Source: Streptococcus sp. 1643 (GTDB lineage: Bacteria > Bacillota > Bacilli > Lactobacillales > Streptococcaceae). From it: a stretch of 64,000 nt of DNA. The notes under the pieces are model-generated. The model saw nothing but the letters and a program-made list of their open reading frames with translations. It was not told the origin of the DNA and did no database searches. The position numbers and the translations under genes were made by a program. The stretch covers positions 1,747,001-1,811,000 of the forward strand of contig NZ_CP040231.1 of assembly GCF_006228325.1 (NCBI RefSeq). The letters are read 5' to 3'. This document shows positions 18,807-27,846 of this stretch, in pieces. Position 1 is the stretch's first letter. Every line of letters begins with the position of its first letter.

Positions 18807-20198
18807 TCAATTTTCCCCTTCAAGTTCTTTCTTCGCTTGTTCTATCTGGTATTTTACTTGCTCAAAGCCGGTTCCTCCTAAGGAATTCCGTCTCTGAACA
18901 GCGGTTTCTGGGCGCAAGTAGATATAAATATCCTCTTCAATCAAGGAATGGTAGGCTTGCAACTCCTTCAAATCCCAATCTTGGATGTTTTTACCATGCT
19001 TGATAGAGTCTAGAACCAATTTCCCTACTATTTCATGCGCTTCTCTAAAAGGGAGGCCTTTTTCAGCCAAATAATCTGCCAGTTCGGTCGCATTTGAAAA
19101 ATCATTCTCTGTGGATTGCTGCATTTTGGCCTTATTAACCTGCATGCTCGATAGCATACCTGCCAGCACATCCAGAGAATTCAAAATCGTTTCTACTGTA
19201 TCAAACATGCCTTCCTTGTCCTCTTGCAAATCCTTATTATAGGCCAGAGGCAAAGACTTCATGACGGTCAATAGTCCGAGTAAGTGTCCGTAAACCCGTC
19301 CTGTCTTCCCTCGAATCAATTCGGCCATATCAGGATTTTTCTTCTGGGGCATGATAGATGAACCCGTTGAAAAGCTATCAGACAAGCTAATATACTGATA
19401 CTCAAAACTGCACCAATTGATGATTTCCTCACAAAAACGGCTCATATGCATCATCAAAATGCTGGCATTTGACAGAAATTCTAAGATAAAATCGCGGTCA
19501 CTCACTGCGTCCAAGGAATTGGTATAGGGTTGTTGGAAGCCCAATAAATCACTCGATAATTGACGATTGATTGGAAAAGTTGTCCCCGCCAAGGCAGCCG
19601 CACCCAGGGGAGATAGGTCCGTATGTTTCAGGTTAAATGCAAAACGCTCGCTATCCCTTTGGAACATATTGTAATAAGCCATGAGATGGTGGGCAAAACT
19701 AATCGGTTGGGCGTGCTGTAAATGGGTATAGCCTGGCATGATGGTTTCCACATGTTTTTCAGCCAAATCCAGCAAAACACTGTTCAGATTCGCCAACTTA
19801 TCCAAGACATGCCCAAGTTGCTCCTTTAGATATAAGTGCATATCCGTTGCGACTTGGTCATTCCGAGAACGAGCCGTGTGTAGTTTCCCAGCCAGAGGAC
19901 CGATTTTCTCTGTCAGCAACACTTCCATATTCATATGAATATCTTCATTTGCAATATCAAAATGAAGCTCTCCTGCCTCTAAATCTCGCAACAAAGCTTT
20001 CAGACCATCTTGGATCTGCTCCGCCTCTTCCAAGTTCAAAATGCCAGTCTGTCCTAGCATTTGAACATGAGCTAGGGAACCCATCAAATCAAATTTTGCC
20101 AGCTGGTGGTCAAAGGAAATACTCGCACCGAACTGTTCTACCCACTCTTCCACAGTGCTTTCAAATCGACCACCCCATAATTTTGTATTTTTCGGCAT
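18807..20198 (-). CDS. argH: Argininosuccinate lyase
   Basis: Last step of arginine synthesis: argininosuccinate to arginine and fumarate. 463 residues, normal length. The fumarase/aspartase-superfamily signature [12 protein letters not shown] lies near residues 281-292, with the catalytic-region segments HTARSRNDQ and [10 protein letters not shown]. Follows argG by 27 bases in one operon with an amino-acid-binding protein. Confidence 0.97.
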   Translation of the reverse strand: MPKNTKLWGGRFESTVEEWVEQFGASISFDHQLAKFDLMGSLAHVQMLGQTGILNLEEAEQIQDGLKALLRDLEAGELHFDIANEDIHMNMEVLLTEKIGPLAGKLHTARSRNDQVATDMHLYLKEQLGHVLDKLANLNSVLLDLAEKHVETIMPGYTHLQHAQPISFAHHLMAYYNMFQRDSERFAFNLKHTDLSPLGAAALAGTTFPINRQLSSDLLGFQQPYTNSLDAVSDRDFILEFLSNASILMMHMSRFCEEIINWCSFEYQYISLSDSFSTGSSIMPQKKNPDMAELIRGKTGRVYGHLLGLLTVMKSLPLAYNKDLQEDKEGMFDTVETILNSLDVLAGMLSSMQVNKAKMQQSTENDFSNATELADYLAEKGLPFREAHEIVGKLVLDSIKHGKNIQDWDLKELQAYHSLIEEDIYIYLRPETAVQRRNSLGGTGFEQVKYQIEQAKKELEGEN

Positions 20199-20225
20199 AT
20201 CCTGTCGTCCCTTTCTATCGCGTCA

Positions 20226-21422
20226 CTACTCAACATTTTTCTGAACTTCTGAATAAACCTTAGTCGGAAGCCCCCAAAGCTTGATAAATCCAACAGCCGC
20301 ATCTTGGTCAAAAGTATCCGCACTGGTATAAGTCGCCAAATTTTCATCATAAAGAGAATTTGGAGATTTCCGAGCCACTACCTGGGCATTCCCCTTATAG
20401 AGTTTAACTTTTGCAGTTCCATTGACAACTTTCTGTGTCTCCTTGATATAGGCAATCAAAGCCTGAGTTGCTGGGCTAAACCACAGGGCATTATAGATGA
20501 GATTGGACAACTCATTTTCGATAATAGGTTTGAAATGAGCCACTTCTCTCACAAGAGTCAAGTCCTCAATCTCCTTATGAGCTGCCAATAAAGTCACAGC
20601 ACCTGGGCACTCATAAATCTCTCTTGACTTAATACCGACTAGGCGATTTTCCACATGGTCAATACGACCAACACCGTGTTTGCCTGCAATTTCATTGAGC
20701 TTTTGAATCAAAGTCGCCACTTTCATCTTCTCTCCATTGAGGGAGATGGGCACCCCGCAGCTAAACTCAATGTCAATAAATTCTGGACTGTCTGGTGCCT
20801 CTTCTGGAGAAGATGTGATACCAAATGCTTCTTCTGGCGCTTGGTTCCAAGGGTTTTCCAAAACACCACATTCATTTGCGCGTCCCCAAAGATTTTGATC
20901 GACAGAGTAAGGATTGTCAAGGTCAGCAGGAACTGGAACACCGTTTTCTTTGGCATATTGGATTTCTTCTTCACGAGACCATTTCCACTCACGAACAGGC
21001 GCAACTACTTTTAAATTGGGATCCAAAGCTGCAATAGAGACTTCAAACCGAACTTGGTCGTTTCCCTTACCTGTACAACCATGGGCAATTGTGGTTGCCC
21101 CCGTCTGATGAGCTATTTCAACGAGTTTTTTTGAAATAAGAGGACGACTCAGAGCAGATACCAAGGGATACTTCTGTTCGTAGTAGGCATGAGCCTGAAG
21201 GGCCACTAAAACATAGTCATTAGCAAATTCTTCCTTAACATCAATGACATAAGACTCAACAGCCCCAACCTTGAGAGCTTTATCATGGATGAACTCCAAG
21301 TCTTTTCCTTCACCCACATCCATACAAACAGCAATCACATCATAGTCTTTTTTTAACCATGTAATAGCAACTGATGTATCCAATCCACCTGAATAGGCTA
21401 AAATGACTTTTTCCTTACTCAT
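20226..21422 (-). CDS. argG: Argininosuccinate synthase
   Basis: Joins citrulline and aspartate with ATP. 398 residues; the N-type ATP PP-loop [10 protein letters not shown] is at residues 9-18, followed by family segments [13 protein letters not shown] and [10 protein letters not shown]. It is 15 bases after the binding-protein gene and just before argH. Only these two late arginine genes are present, so the cell would need citrulline or an earlier route elsewhere. Confidence 0.97.
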   Translation of the reverse strand: MSKEKVILAYSGGLDTSVAITWLKKDYDVIAVCMDVGEGKDLEFIHDKALKVGAVESYVIDVKEEFANDYVLVALQAHAYYEQKYPLVSALSRPLISKKLVEIAHQTGATTIAHGCTGKGNDQVRFEVSIAALDPNLKVVAPVREWKWSREEEIQYAKENGVPVPADLDNPYSVDQNLWGRANECGVLENPWNQAPEEAFGITSSPEEAPDSPEFIDIEFSCGVPISLNGEKMKVATLIQKLNEIAGKHGVGRIDHVENRLVGIKSREIYECPGAVTLLAAHKEIEDLTLVREVAHFKPIIENELSNLIYNALWFSPATQALIAYIKETQKVVNGTAKVKLYKGNAQVVARKSPNSLYDENLATYTSADTFDQDAAVGFIKLWGLPTKVYSEVQKNVE

Positions 21423-21437
21423 TTCTCTTCCTTCTTT

Positions 21438-22244
21438 CTATTTTTCGATAGAGGCTTTAAAAGCATCTTCAATCAATTTGTCCAATTCCCCAGAATCCTT
21501 CAACTTCTGGATGGTTTTGTCAACCGCCTCTTTTAATTCTTTACTGTCTTTTTTCATCGCAACAGCGTAGGAATCTTCCTTGTCATTGTCAAAATCAAAC
21601 TCAGCGATGGCTAGGTCTGGATTATTCTCTACAAATCCTTTTGCCACTGGTTCCTCAAAGATAACCGCATCCAGTTGCCCTGATTTTAAATCTGTTATCA
21701 AATTTCCATTTTTAGGAAGTGAAACGAGAGAAGAATTCTGCAAGGTTTCTTTAGCCAGAGTTTCCTGGATAGAACCTTTCTGCGCTCCAACCTTTTTCTG
21801 AGCCAAATCCTTGACTGATTGGTAATTCGTTAATTCAGCTTTCCTTACGATAACCTTATTTTTCGAAGTGTAGTAGGGAATTGAAAAATCGTAAACTTGA
21901 CTTCTCTCTTCCGTTTTAGAAACACCTGATATGGCAAGATCGGCCTTACCTGAATCAAGACTAGCTAGTACATTGTCAAAACTCATTGGAGAGAACTCCA
22001 CTTCTACACCTAGTTCCTTTGCGATGGCTTTGGCTAGTTCAACATCTGAACCTACAATCTGATTTTTCCCATCAACCAATTTCTGGTATTCAAATGGAGC
22101 AAACTCTGGATTTAGGGCCACCACCAATTTTCCTTTAGCCTTAATGACTTCAACACCTTGGGATTGAGTGTTACTACAAGCAAATAATAAGGGAAACATA
22201 AGCAAACCAAACATCGTCATCAACACCTTCTTCACTTTATTCAT
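21438..22244 (-). CDS. Amino-acid-binding lipoprotein, probably arginine/citrulline type
   Basis: SBP_bac_3 fold, 268 residues, with lipobox LFAC near residue 23. Ligand-site segments typical of basic/polar amino-acid binders are visible (NPEFAPFEY, VGSDVELAKAIAKELG, ISGVSKTEER). It leads an operon with argG and argH, and an ARG-box-like site covers the -10, so arginine or citrulline is the likely ligand; that is inference. No permease is adjacent. Confidence 0.85.
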   Translation of the reverse strand: MNKVKKVLMTMFGLLMFPLLFACSNTQSQGVEVIKAKGKLVVALNPEFAPFEYQKLVDGKNQIVGSDVELAKAIAKELGVEVEFSPMSFDNVLASLDSGKADLAISGVSKTEERSQVYDFSIPYYTSKNKVIVRKAELTNYQSVKDLAQKKVGAQKGSIQETLAKETLQNSSLVSLPKNGNLITDLKSGQLDAVIFEEPVAKGFVENNPDLAIAEFDFDNDKEDSYAVAMKKDSKELKEAVDKTIQKLKDSGELDKLIEDAFKASIEK

Positions 22245-22278
22245 AGAAGAGCCTCCTTTTATTTTTATACTTTATTAT

Positions 22279-22314
22279 TGTATAAATAATACTCTTCTCG
22301 TTCTCGTTTGTCAA
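22279..22314 (-). promoter_or_regulatory. arg operon promoter with ARG-box-like operator
   Basis: TTGACA (22309-22314), 17 bases and TATTAT (22286-22291) form a strong promoter. The imperfect palindrome TGTATAAATAATACT (22279-22293, + strand) resembles the ARG box and covers the -10, which fits repression by ArgR-family proteins. Confidence 0.7.
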
Positions 22315-22345
22315 GGAAAAACTGTATTTTATTTCATTTAAATCA

Positions 22346-22391
22346 AGAAAAAGCTTATTATATGATATATTTTTACACATAATAAGCTTAT
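22346..22391 (-). terminator. Terminator of the bacteriocin ABC operon
   Basis: AAGCTTATTAT pairs with ATAATAAGCTT over a roughly 15-base loop; the minus strand then reads TTTTTCTT. Confidence 0.8.
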
Positions 22392-22471
22392 TTATACTAT
22401 TTGAGTTTTAAAAATACAATTGTCCAATTACAGGTAAGATGAAGAGATCAATGAACTCTCCACATTCTCTT

Positions 22472-23101
22472 TCACAATTCAATAACTCGATGGCATTGTT
22501 GAGCCACATAGATATCGTGGGTAACGATAATGACCGTTTTCCCTTCCTTGTTCATATCTAAGAGAAAATTTAAAACCAAATCTCGATTTTCAGGGTCTAG
22601 GGAACCAGTTGGTTCATCTGCTAAAAGGAGCTGACTCGGTTTTAGAATGGCTCTAGCAACTGCGATTCGTTGCTGTTCCCCTCCAGATAACTCTGAAACC
22701 TTCTGATGTAGGGTTGATGACAAGCCCACTCTCTCTAAAATTTCTTCTATCTTTTTAACTTTATCTTTCTTGGACAATTTCACATACTTTAGAGCGAGCA
22801 TGAGATTATACTCTACCGTTTCATTATCAATCAGAGCAAAGTTTTGAAACAGATAGGAGATATGTTCGCGGATAATCGCTTGCGACTTAACAGAATTGAC
22901 AGGTACATTTTGCTGACCGAAAATTTCATAATGTCCACTGTAATCGCCATCTATCAAACCCAAGAGATTTAACAAGGTTGACTTGCCACTGCCACTTTTT
23001 CCAACAATGGCAACTAAATCTCCTTGGTTAATTTTTAGAGATAAGTTCTCCAAAATAACTTTTTTCCCAATGGTTTTCGTAACATTTTCCAACTTTATCA
23101 T
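22472..23101 (-). CDS. ABC transporter ATPase of lactococcin-972-type bacteriocin systems
   Basis: 209 residues: Walker A GKSGSGKST (33-41), signature LSGGEQQR (about 142), Walker B LLLADEPTGSLD and a switch His in VTHD. It belongs to the MacB/LolD-like group with short ATPases paired with FtsX-like permeases. It overlaps the permease gene by 4 bases. Context (a lactococcin 972 gene at the head of the operon) points to bacteriocin export or self-protection. Confidence 0.88.
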   Translation of the reverse strand: MIKLENVTKTIGKKVILENLSLKINQGDLVAIVGKSGSGKSTLLNLLGLIDGDYSGHYEIFGQQNVPVNSVKSQAIIREHISYLFQNFALIDNETVEYNLMLALKYVKLSKKDKVKKIEEILERVGLSSTLHQKVSELSGGEQQRIAVARAILKPSQLLLADEPTGSLDPENRDLVLNFLLDMNKEGKTVIIVTHDIYVAQQCHRVIEL

Positions 23102-25206
23102 AAGTGATCCCCTTTCAATAACTGCACTACATTTCTTTGTTCCATCTTAGAGCCCAAAAAAAGTACAAACAGAATATCTAAGCCTGTAAATCCTGCGAAA
23201 AGCAAGAGCGGGAACAGTGCCTGTGTAAAGAATAGCAGGGCTACAAAAGGAAGTCTATAGACAGCTAATAGAAGACCCAGCAAGGAACGATACCGATCTA
23301 TCAATTTCCAGCCCATAAACTTCTTGGTGATAATGTCTGTTCGCTTCAATAAGAAAGTTGTTACTAATAAGAAGTAGGAAATCATCATACTAAGAAGACC
23401 AACCAAAGCAAAGAGTATGTTGAAATTCCGAACAGCATCTCGATAACTATCCACCTTCTCTTGTTGAATGGCTTGAATAGATGAAAATTTTAAATAATTC
23501 CCATCTGATAATTTCTCAACTAACGCTGTCACCTCTTTTTGATGTTGAGCTGTATTTTCGATTTTAATGGGATTATTTAAACCTGTTGTTGAAAGGGAAG
23601 CTTTTTCATCCCACATCATATCAGAATCATTGACCAAGCTAATAATTGGATTGTAGAGATTTTCCTTTCGCTTCTCGTTATAGGGGAAGAATGACCAATC
23701 ACCTTCATAGTAAGCAATCTCGATATCCATCTCCTCTATCGTTCGTTTTTGCTGCTCTTCATACTTCATCGAATGATAGGCAATTAACTTGCCCAAGAGC
23801 TGATTTTTATCTTCTTCACCTTTCGTACTTGCTGGCATCAAAATAACTTTTTTAGTGCTGGTATCGGGTAACTTGAATCCCTTGCTCTTTAGAAAATTGC
23901 GATTAGCATAGTAAACATCCACCGTATCTGTCAACTGATATTGCTGAATCTGTTCTGATTTGACAAAATTTTTTACAGGAAGACTGCTACTTTGCACATA
24001 GCCCGCCTGCGTTTTTTCTACCAAATCCTGATAAAATCGATAGAAATAATCCACTGCCTGCCCTGAGCCTGCCAACTGCTCTTGCCACAGGTTATCATTG
24101 AGTTGGAAAGTTTCCAAGGTCAGATAATTTCCTTGACTGATCCACTGTTTCTGGTAATCCAACTCTTTGTTTTCTTGCTCCAAACTTTTTCCTACCCCAA
24201 CTAGCAAGACTGTCAGTAAAATGGTAGTTCCAATTTTCATCAAATAATTAAAGAGTAAACCAAATTTGAAAGATGAAAAACTTTTCAGCAGAGAGCTGAT
24301 TGTCATTTTTTGGATTAAGAGGTAAGTCAACCAACTGATAAAGAGATAAAGTTGCAAAAGCAAAAAATGCGACAACCATAACATAGGGAACAAATCTTTT
24401 GGCTTATAATCAAGCAAGAAAAACACTCCTAGATTGATCACAAGCGTCCCACCTAGTAGGAGGTAGAGGTTGCCTTTCACAACATCAGCTAAAACAGCCC
24501 GATCTTGAAAACCAAGTAATTTTTGTACCCCAACTCTTTTCATCTCCATCATCGGTTGATACACTGTCACTAACACAAGAAGTAAAATAGCCAAGACAAA
24601 AACAATGGCAGATAAAAGCAAATCTCGATTTATGACTTCCACTGCACTTTTATAGGTCGGCTCTAGCAAGGTAGCCTGGTCTATCTTGAAAAAATCGCTC
24701 CATTTCTGTACAATCCTATCCTTGTCCATCTCTTGTGTAGAAGTTATCGTATAGCGACCATTTAAACTACGAGATGTATCCTTGATATAGGTTTGAAAAG
24801 TCATAAGCTGAATAGGCTTGGCTTTTAGAAAAGTCGGAATCGTACCAAGTTTATTGGAAATTTCTTTATTACTGTAAACTCCCTCACCATCTGTGGTAAA
24901 ATCAAGAGAAGAAATCCCAAACTCTTGGTAGGGGAAGGTATCTTTATCAAAAACACCAGACTTGACCACCTCATCACCACTGTCTGTTTTGATAATGGAG
25001 ACTTTGTACTCCTTTGATACATCCTCAAAAAATCGAAGAACAGATACTGCAGGTTCATTAATATCTTTCAAATACAAATCCAAAGAATCTACAGTCTTTC
25101 CCATTTCCCGAATCCGCACCACTTCTCGTGTGTAGTTTATATTAAAAACAAAAAAAGTGGTACACAAAAGCAGGAGTAACATACAGAAATTACAGATTTT
25201 TTTCAT
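23098..25206 (-). CDS. Bacteriocin-associated integral membrane protein (FtsX-like permease)
   Basis: 702 residues. One N-terminal helix, a roughly 160-residue extracellular domain, helices around 195-340, a second extracellular domain, and three or four C-terminal helices: the MacB/FtsX-like layout of the family usually annotated as bacteriocin-associated integral (putative immunity) membrane protein. It forms a transporter with the overlapping ATPase. The reading frame is intact although the bacteriocin gene 54 bases upstream is broken. Confidence 0.85.
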   Translation of the reverse strand: MKKICNFCMLLLLLCTTFFVFNINYTREVVRIREMGKTVDSLDLYLKDINEPAVSVLRFFEDVSKEYKVSIIKTDSGDEVVKSGVFDKDTFPYQEFGISSLDFTTDGEGVYSNKEISNKLGTIPTFLKAKPIQLMTFQTYIKDTSRSLNGRYTITSTQEMDKDRIVQKWSDFFKIDQATLLEPTYKSAVEVINRDLLLSAIVFVLAILLLVLVTVYQPMMEMKRVGVQKLLGFQDRAVLADVVKGNLYLLLGGTLVINLGVFFLLDYKPKDLFPMLWLSHFLLLQLYLFISWLTYLLIQKMTISSLLKSFSSFKFGLLFNYLMKIGTTILLTVLLVGVGKSLEQENKELDYQKQWISQGNYLTLETFQLNDNLWQEQLAGSGQAVDYFYRFYQDLVEKTQAGYVQSSSLPVKNFVKSEQIQQYQLTDTVDVYYANRNFLKSKGFKLPDTSTKKVILMPASTKGEEDKNQLLGKLIAYHSMKYEEQQKRTIEEMDIEIAYYEGDWSFFPYNEKRKENLYNPIISLVNDSDMMWDEKASLSTTGLNNPIKIENTAQHQKEVTALVEKLSDGNYLKFSSIQAIQQEKVDSYRDAVRNFNILFALVGLLSMMISYFLLVTTFLLKRTDIITKKFMGWKLIDRYRSLLGLLLAVYRLPFVALLFFTQALFPLLLFAGFTGLDILFVLFLGSKMEQRNVVQLLKGDHL

Positions 25207-25260
25207 AAAGATACCTCCAATAAAGTTCTCCCTCTCCTAATAGGAGAGGGAAAATTCCAC

Positions 25261-25535
25261 TTAAAATCCATAGAAATATTCTAATCCTGTTGGCGGAATC
25301 TTTGTGAGGGAAGCTTGAGCCCAAACCTAGGGAGCTTCACGCTCCTTAGAGATTCTACTACCATGTCGGACCGTTGCTGTATGAGATCGAGTAGAATGTA
25401 AATAATCAGAATATCCAAAAGTTCCTGTCCAACCTACTCCATAATTCCATTGACCACCATCAACCCATACTGCCAAAACATTTGTCGTAGCAAGCAAACC
25501 ACATGCCATTACGGTTGCTACACTAATTTTTTCAT
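25261..25535 (-). pseudogene. Lactococcin-972-family bacteriocin gene, broken twice
   Basis: Mature-region residues AVWVDGGQWNYGVGWTG, YSDYLHSTRSHTATV and the tail VWAQASL...YFYGF match this family (Lcn972 has HSATV and GVWAKATV at the same places). The ATG at 25535 has a GAGGAAA ribosome site, but the A run after it has six A instead of the seven needed; translation would stop after five codons. In the correct frame a TAG at 25327-25329 interrupts just before VWAQASL, where the family has Gly. Without the lesions it would be about 91 residues with a signal peptide ending ...TTNVLA. Confidence 0.8.
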
Positions 25536-25632
25536 GATATTTTCCTCACATCTTATATCTTTAACTGTTTCGCAGAAACAGATGAATTGGTTCATTTGTA
25601 AACATCGAAGTCCTGTTCTTTAAACAAGATTG

Positions 25633-25641
25633 ATTATAACA
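25633..25641 (-). promoter_or_regulatory. Extended -10 promoter of the bacteriocin operon
   Basis: TGTTATAAT on the minus strand, a perfect extended -10 without a good -35, about 100 bases before the bacteriocin start. Confidence 0.6.
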
Positions 25642-25655
25642 CTTTTTGAAGAATA

Positions 25656-25682
25656 CAAGGGAGTCCCATATTGACTCCCTTG
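25656..25682 (-). terminator. Terminator after the secreted 198-206-residue protein gene
   Basis: CAAGGGAGTC pairs with GACTCCCTTG across 7 bases. It separates the unknown secreted-protein gene from the bacteriocin operon. Confidence 0.7.
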
Positions 25683-25738
25683 ATTTGAAAAATATTTTAA
25701 CTATTATCTTTATTCTTAAAACTAGAAATTGTAATATA

Positions 25739-26359
25739 TTACCACATTCGTTTGATTTCTTCTCTATAAGCCACCTTATATCTCATTGCTGCATCAGAGT
25801 AAAAATGGTAACAGTATTTGTAAAATTGATACCCTTTTCGATAGTATCTGTTTAGTTTTACATACATGCCCGGAGCTCCTTGTCCTAATAAGGCATCTAA
25901 TATTGAACCAATACCAATCGCAGGGCTTAAATAAGGGATTAGAAAAGAAATGACACCTAGCAAGACTGTACGACTTCTATTTTGAAAGTCAATATTATAA
26001 GTATGTGTATCAAGATAATACCAAGTAGTAGCTGATCTCGCCATAACAGGCTGTTCAGTGGACTGCTCTTCATTTTTACTTACTTGAACCATACTATTAA
26101 ATTCATCTGAGGTTAGTTCTAAGACCCCATCAATAAAAACATTGTGTTCGTCATCAATATATACTTTTGACACCGTTCCATCTTCGTTTGTGATTGCTAG
26201 ATTATGTGAATCTACAACACGAACATACGACGGATTGGATTGAAAATCAGACGTTGTCAAATTAGATTTGCTATTCATAGCAGATTCTAAAGCTAAAGCC
26301 GTTGGAGAGAATATATTAAGAAAAATTATGGTCAAAAGAAACAGAGAACATTTTTTAAT
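25739..26359 (-). CDS. Secreted protein of unknown function with non-ATG start
   Basis: Up to 206 residues. The frame gives a typical signal peptide (KKCSLFLLTIIFL, cleavage near SPTALA) only if translation begins at ATT 26357-26359, which has AGG 8 bases upstream; a TTG at 26335 is the alternative and would shorten the signal. Next come an acidic Ser/Thr-rich segment, one hydrophobic stretch (LLGVISFLIPYLSPAIGIG) and a basic Tyr-rich tail. This resembles a propeptide plus membrane-active C-terminal peptide, but the family is not recognised. Close behind the small membrane protein gene. Confidence 0.55.
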   Translation of the reverse strand: MKKCSLFLLTIIFLNIFSPTALALESAMNSKSNLTTSDFQSNPSYVRVVDSHNLAITNEDGTVSKVYIDDEHNVFIDGVLELTSDEFNSMVQVSKNEEQSTEQPVMARSATTWYYLDTHTYNIDFQNRSRTVLLGVISFLIPYLSPAIGIGSILDALLGQGAPGMYVKLNRYYRKGYQFYKYCYHFYSDAAMRYKVAYREEIKRMW

Positions 26360-26368
26360 TTTGCAAAC

Positions 26369-26554
26369 CTACTTTCTTATAAAATATTTAATGACAACAT
26401 AACTAATAGGGAATGTTAACAGTATCAAAAATATAATTTGAATCTTATAAATATCTGGTTGAAAAAATGAAATATAACAACCCGTCAACAACAATCCCAT
26501 GAAAACGACACCAAAAATAAAATCAACTATATAGTCATTTTTATTTCTTTTCAA
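26369..26554 (-). CDS. Small two-helix membrane protein next to the secreted protein
   Basis: 61 residues from TTG 26554, chosen because the strong ribosome site AGGGGGTGAT lies 8 bases upstream; GTG 26563 is in frame but overlaps that site. Two helices (DFIFGVVFMGLLLTG and IIFLILLTFPISYVVI) with a short loop. It ends 9 bases before the putative ATT start of the secreted protein, in the same frame. The pairing suggests an immunity or accessory role, which is inference. Confidence 0.5.
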   Translation of the reverse strand: MKRNKNDYIVDFIFGVVFMGLLLTGCYISFFQPDIYKIQIIFLILLTFPISYVVIKYFIRK

Positions 26555-26603
26555 AAATATCACCCCCTAGCACTATACAAATCTAACACCAATTGGCTAA
26601 TGA

Positions 26604-26667
26604 TAGCACATTACGTCTCTATATGTCGTAAGCTCCCTCCTCTCTTGATTAAATAACTAGCACATTA
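26604..26667. repeat. 10-base direct repeats upstream of the membrane/secreted pair
   Basis: TAGCACATTA is present at 26604-26613 and 26658-26667, 54 bases apart, in the spacer between the pheromone-like gene and the two-gene unit. Possible regulator sites. Confidence 0.4.
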
Positions 26668-26751
26668 TATTGGCCAATTCCACGGAAACTGTGAAGCTAA
26701 GGTGACCAAGAATGCAAAAAAGACCAAAAAGCGAAATACTTTTTTATCCAT
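26665..26751 (-). CDS. Short hydrophobic peptide (SHP-like), probable Rgg pheromone precursor
   Basis: 28 codons starting at ATG 26751 with CGGAG 7 bases upstream. The product begins MDKKVFRF, continues with a strongly hydrophobic core (LVFFAFLVTLA) and ends SQFPWNWPI. A short peptide with a basic start, a greasy middle and an aromatic C terminus, divergent from an rgg gene, is the hallmark of Rgg pheromones. The Trp-X-Trp motif recalls the RtgS pheromone of pneumococcus (from memory). The mature signal would be the last 8-10 residues. TATAAT at 26780-26785 lacks a good -35, as expected for an activated promoter. Confidence 0.65.
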   Translation of the reverse strand: MDKKVFRFLVFFAFLVTLASQFPWNWPI

Positions 26752-26867
26752 AATGTTTCTCCGATCTTTTTATAGCTATATTATAACTCTTTTTCGTAAC
26801 GCCAAAGATCTTTGTTGGCTTTTTCACAAAATTATCTTAGATCTTTATTTTACTTTTTCTGTCTTTA

Positions 26868-26876
26868 TGATACAAT
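26868..26876 (+). promoter_or_regulatory. Extended -10 of the second rgg gene
   Basis: TGATACAAT lies about 55 bases before the rgg start; the -35 is weak. Confidence 0.55.
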
Positions 26877-26931
26877 ATTTTTAATCAATTTCTATTTTTT
26901 GTTAACTTTTTTCACAAATAAGGAGGAGAAC

Positions 26932-27795
26932 ATGCGCTATGATTTCGGAAAAGTATATAAAGAAATCCGTGAGTCAAAAGGGTTAACTCAAGAGGAGGTC
27001 TGTGGGGATATTCTCTCAAGAACCAGCCTATCAAAAATCGAAAGCGGGAAAACAACTCCTAAATATGAGAATATGGAGTTTCTTCTCCGACAAGTCAATA
27101 TGAGTTTTGAAGAGTTTGAATATATCTGTCAACTTTATCAACCAAGTCAACGCACAGAAATTATGCAAACCTATCTCAATATGAGCTCAATCCTAGGGAC
27201 TAATGAACTCGAAAAACTATTTCAAAAATGTCAAGACTACCTCAAAACTCACCACGACCTCCCCATCAAAGAGATACGAGATATGCTAGAAATTGTTATC
27301 TATACCCGCCAAAATGGGACTAAAAAACTGTCAATCGAAGTTAACAATACTGTAAAGAAGCTATGGAAGAAGATAGAAAAGCAGGACACTTGGTACGAGA
27401 ATGACTTAAAAATCCTCAATACCATTCTCTTTACCTTTCCTATAGAACATATCCATCTCATCACTGGAAAAATCTTGCAACGCTTAGAAGTCTATAAAAA
27501 CTATCAACATTTATATGACTTGCGAATGGCAATCCTACTCAACCTCTCTACCATTTACTTATACAATCAAGATAAAAACATGTGCCAACAAATCTGCTAC
27601 ACTTTACTGGAGGATGCCAAGAACAAGAAAAGCTACGATAGGCTTGCTATCTGCTATGTCCGTATTGGGATTTGTACGGATGATTCTAAACTTATCCAAA
27701 AAGGTTTCTCCCTTCTGGAACTAACCGATGAAACCTCCATGCTAGCTCATCTCAAAAAAGAAGTGGAGACCTATCATCAACCAAAGGAAATATAA
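26932..27795 (+). CDS. Rgg-family regulator paired with the WNW peptide
   Basis: 287 residues from ATG 26932, set by AGGAGGAGAAC; the frame is open to 26812 without a site. The N-terminal helix-turn-helix is VYKEIRESKGLTQEEVCGD through LSKIESGKTTP (residues 7-40), then helical peptide-binding repeats. Same length as the Rgg at 8 kb but distant in sequence. It diverges from the 28-codon peptide gene, so the expected circuit is peptide export, import by the Ami permease, binding to this protein, and activation of the peptide promoter and neighbouring genes. Homology to RtgR is a suggestion only. Confidence 0.88.
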   Translation: MRYDFGKVYKEIRESKGLTQEEVCGDILSRTSLSKIESGKTTPKYENMEFLLRQVNMSFEEFEYICQLYQPSQRTEIMQTYLNMSSILGTNELEKLFQKCQDYLKTHHDLPIKEIRDMLEIVIYTRQNGTKKLSIEVNNTVKKLWKKIEKQDTWYENDLKILNTILFTFPIEHIHLITGKILQRLEVYKNYQHLYDLRMAILLNLSTIYLYNQDKNMCQQICYTLLEDAKNKKSYDRLAICYVRIGICTDDSKLIQKGFSLLELTDETSMLAHLKKEVETYHQPKEI

Positions 27796-27796
27796 A

Positions 27797-27822
27797 AAAG
27801 TCGAGGGATTTCCTCGACTTTT
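27797..27822. terminator. Bidirectional terminator between rgg and the LysM gene
   Basis: AAAAGTCGAGG pairs with CCTCGACTTTT around GATTT. Confidence 0.85.
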
Positions 27823-27846
27823 ACATATTTTTCTGTTAGCTAGTTC

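Noticed and set aside
22286..22300. BOX end in the arg promoter (TAATACTCTTC)
   Set aside because: Only 11 bases match and the sequence is fully explained by the -10/ARG-box region.
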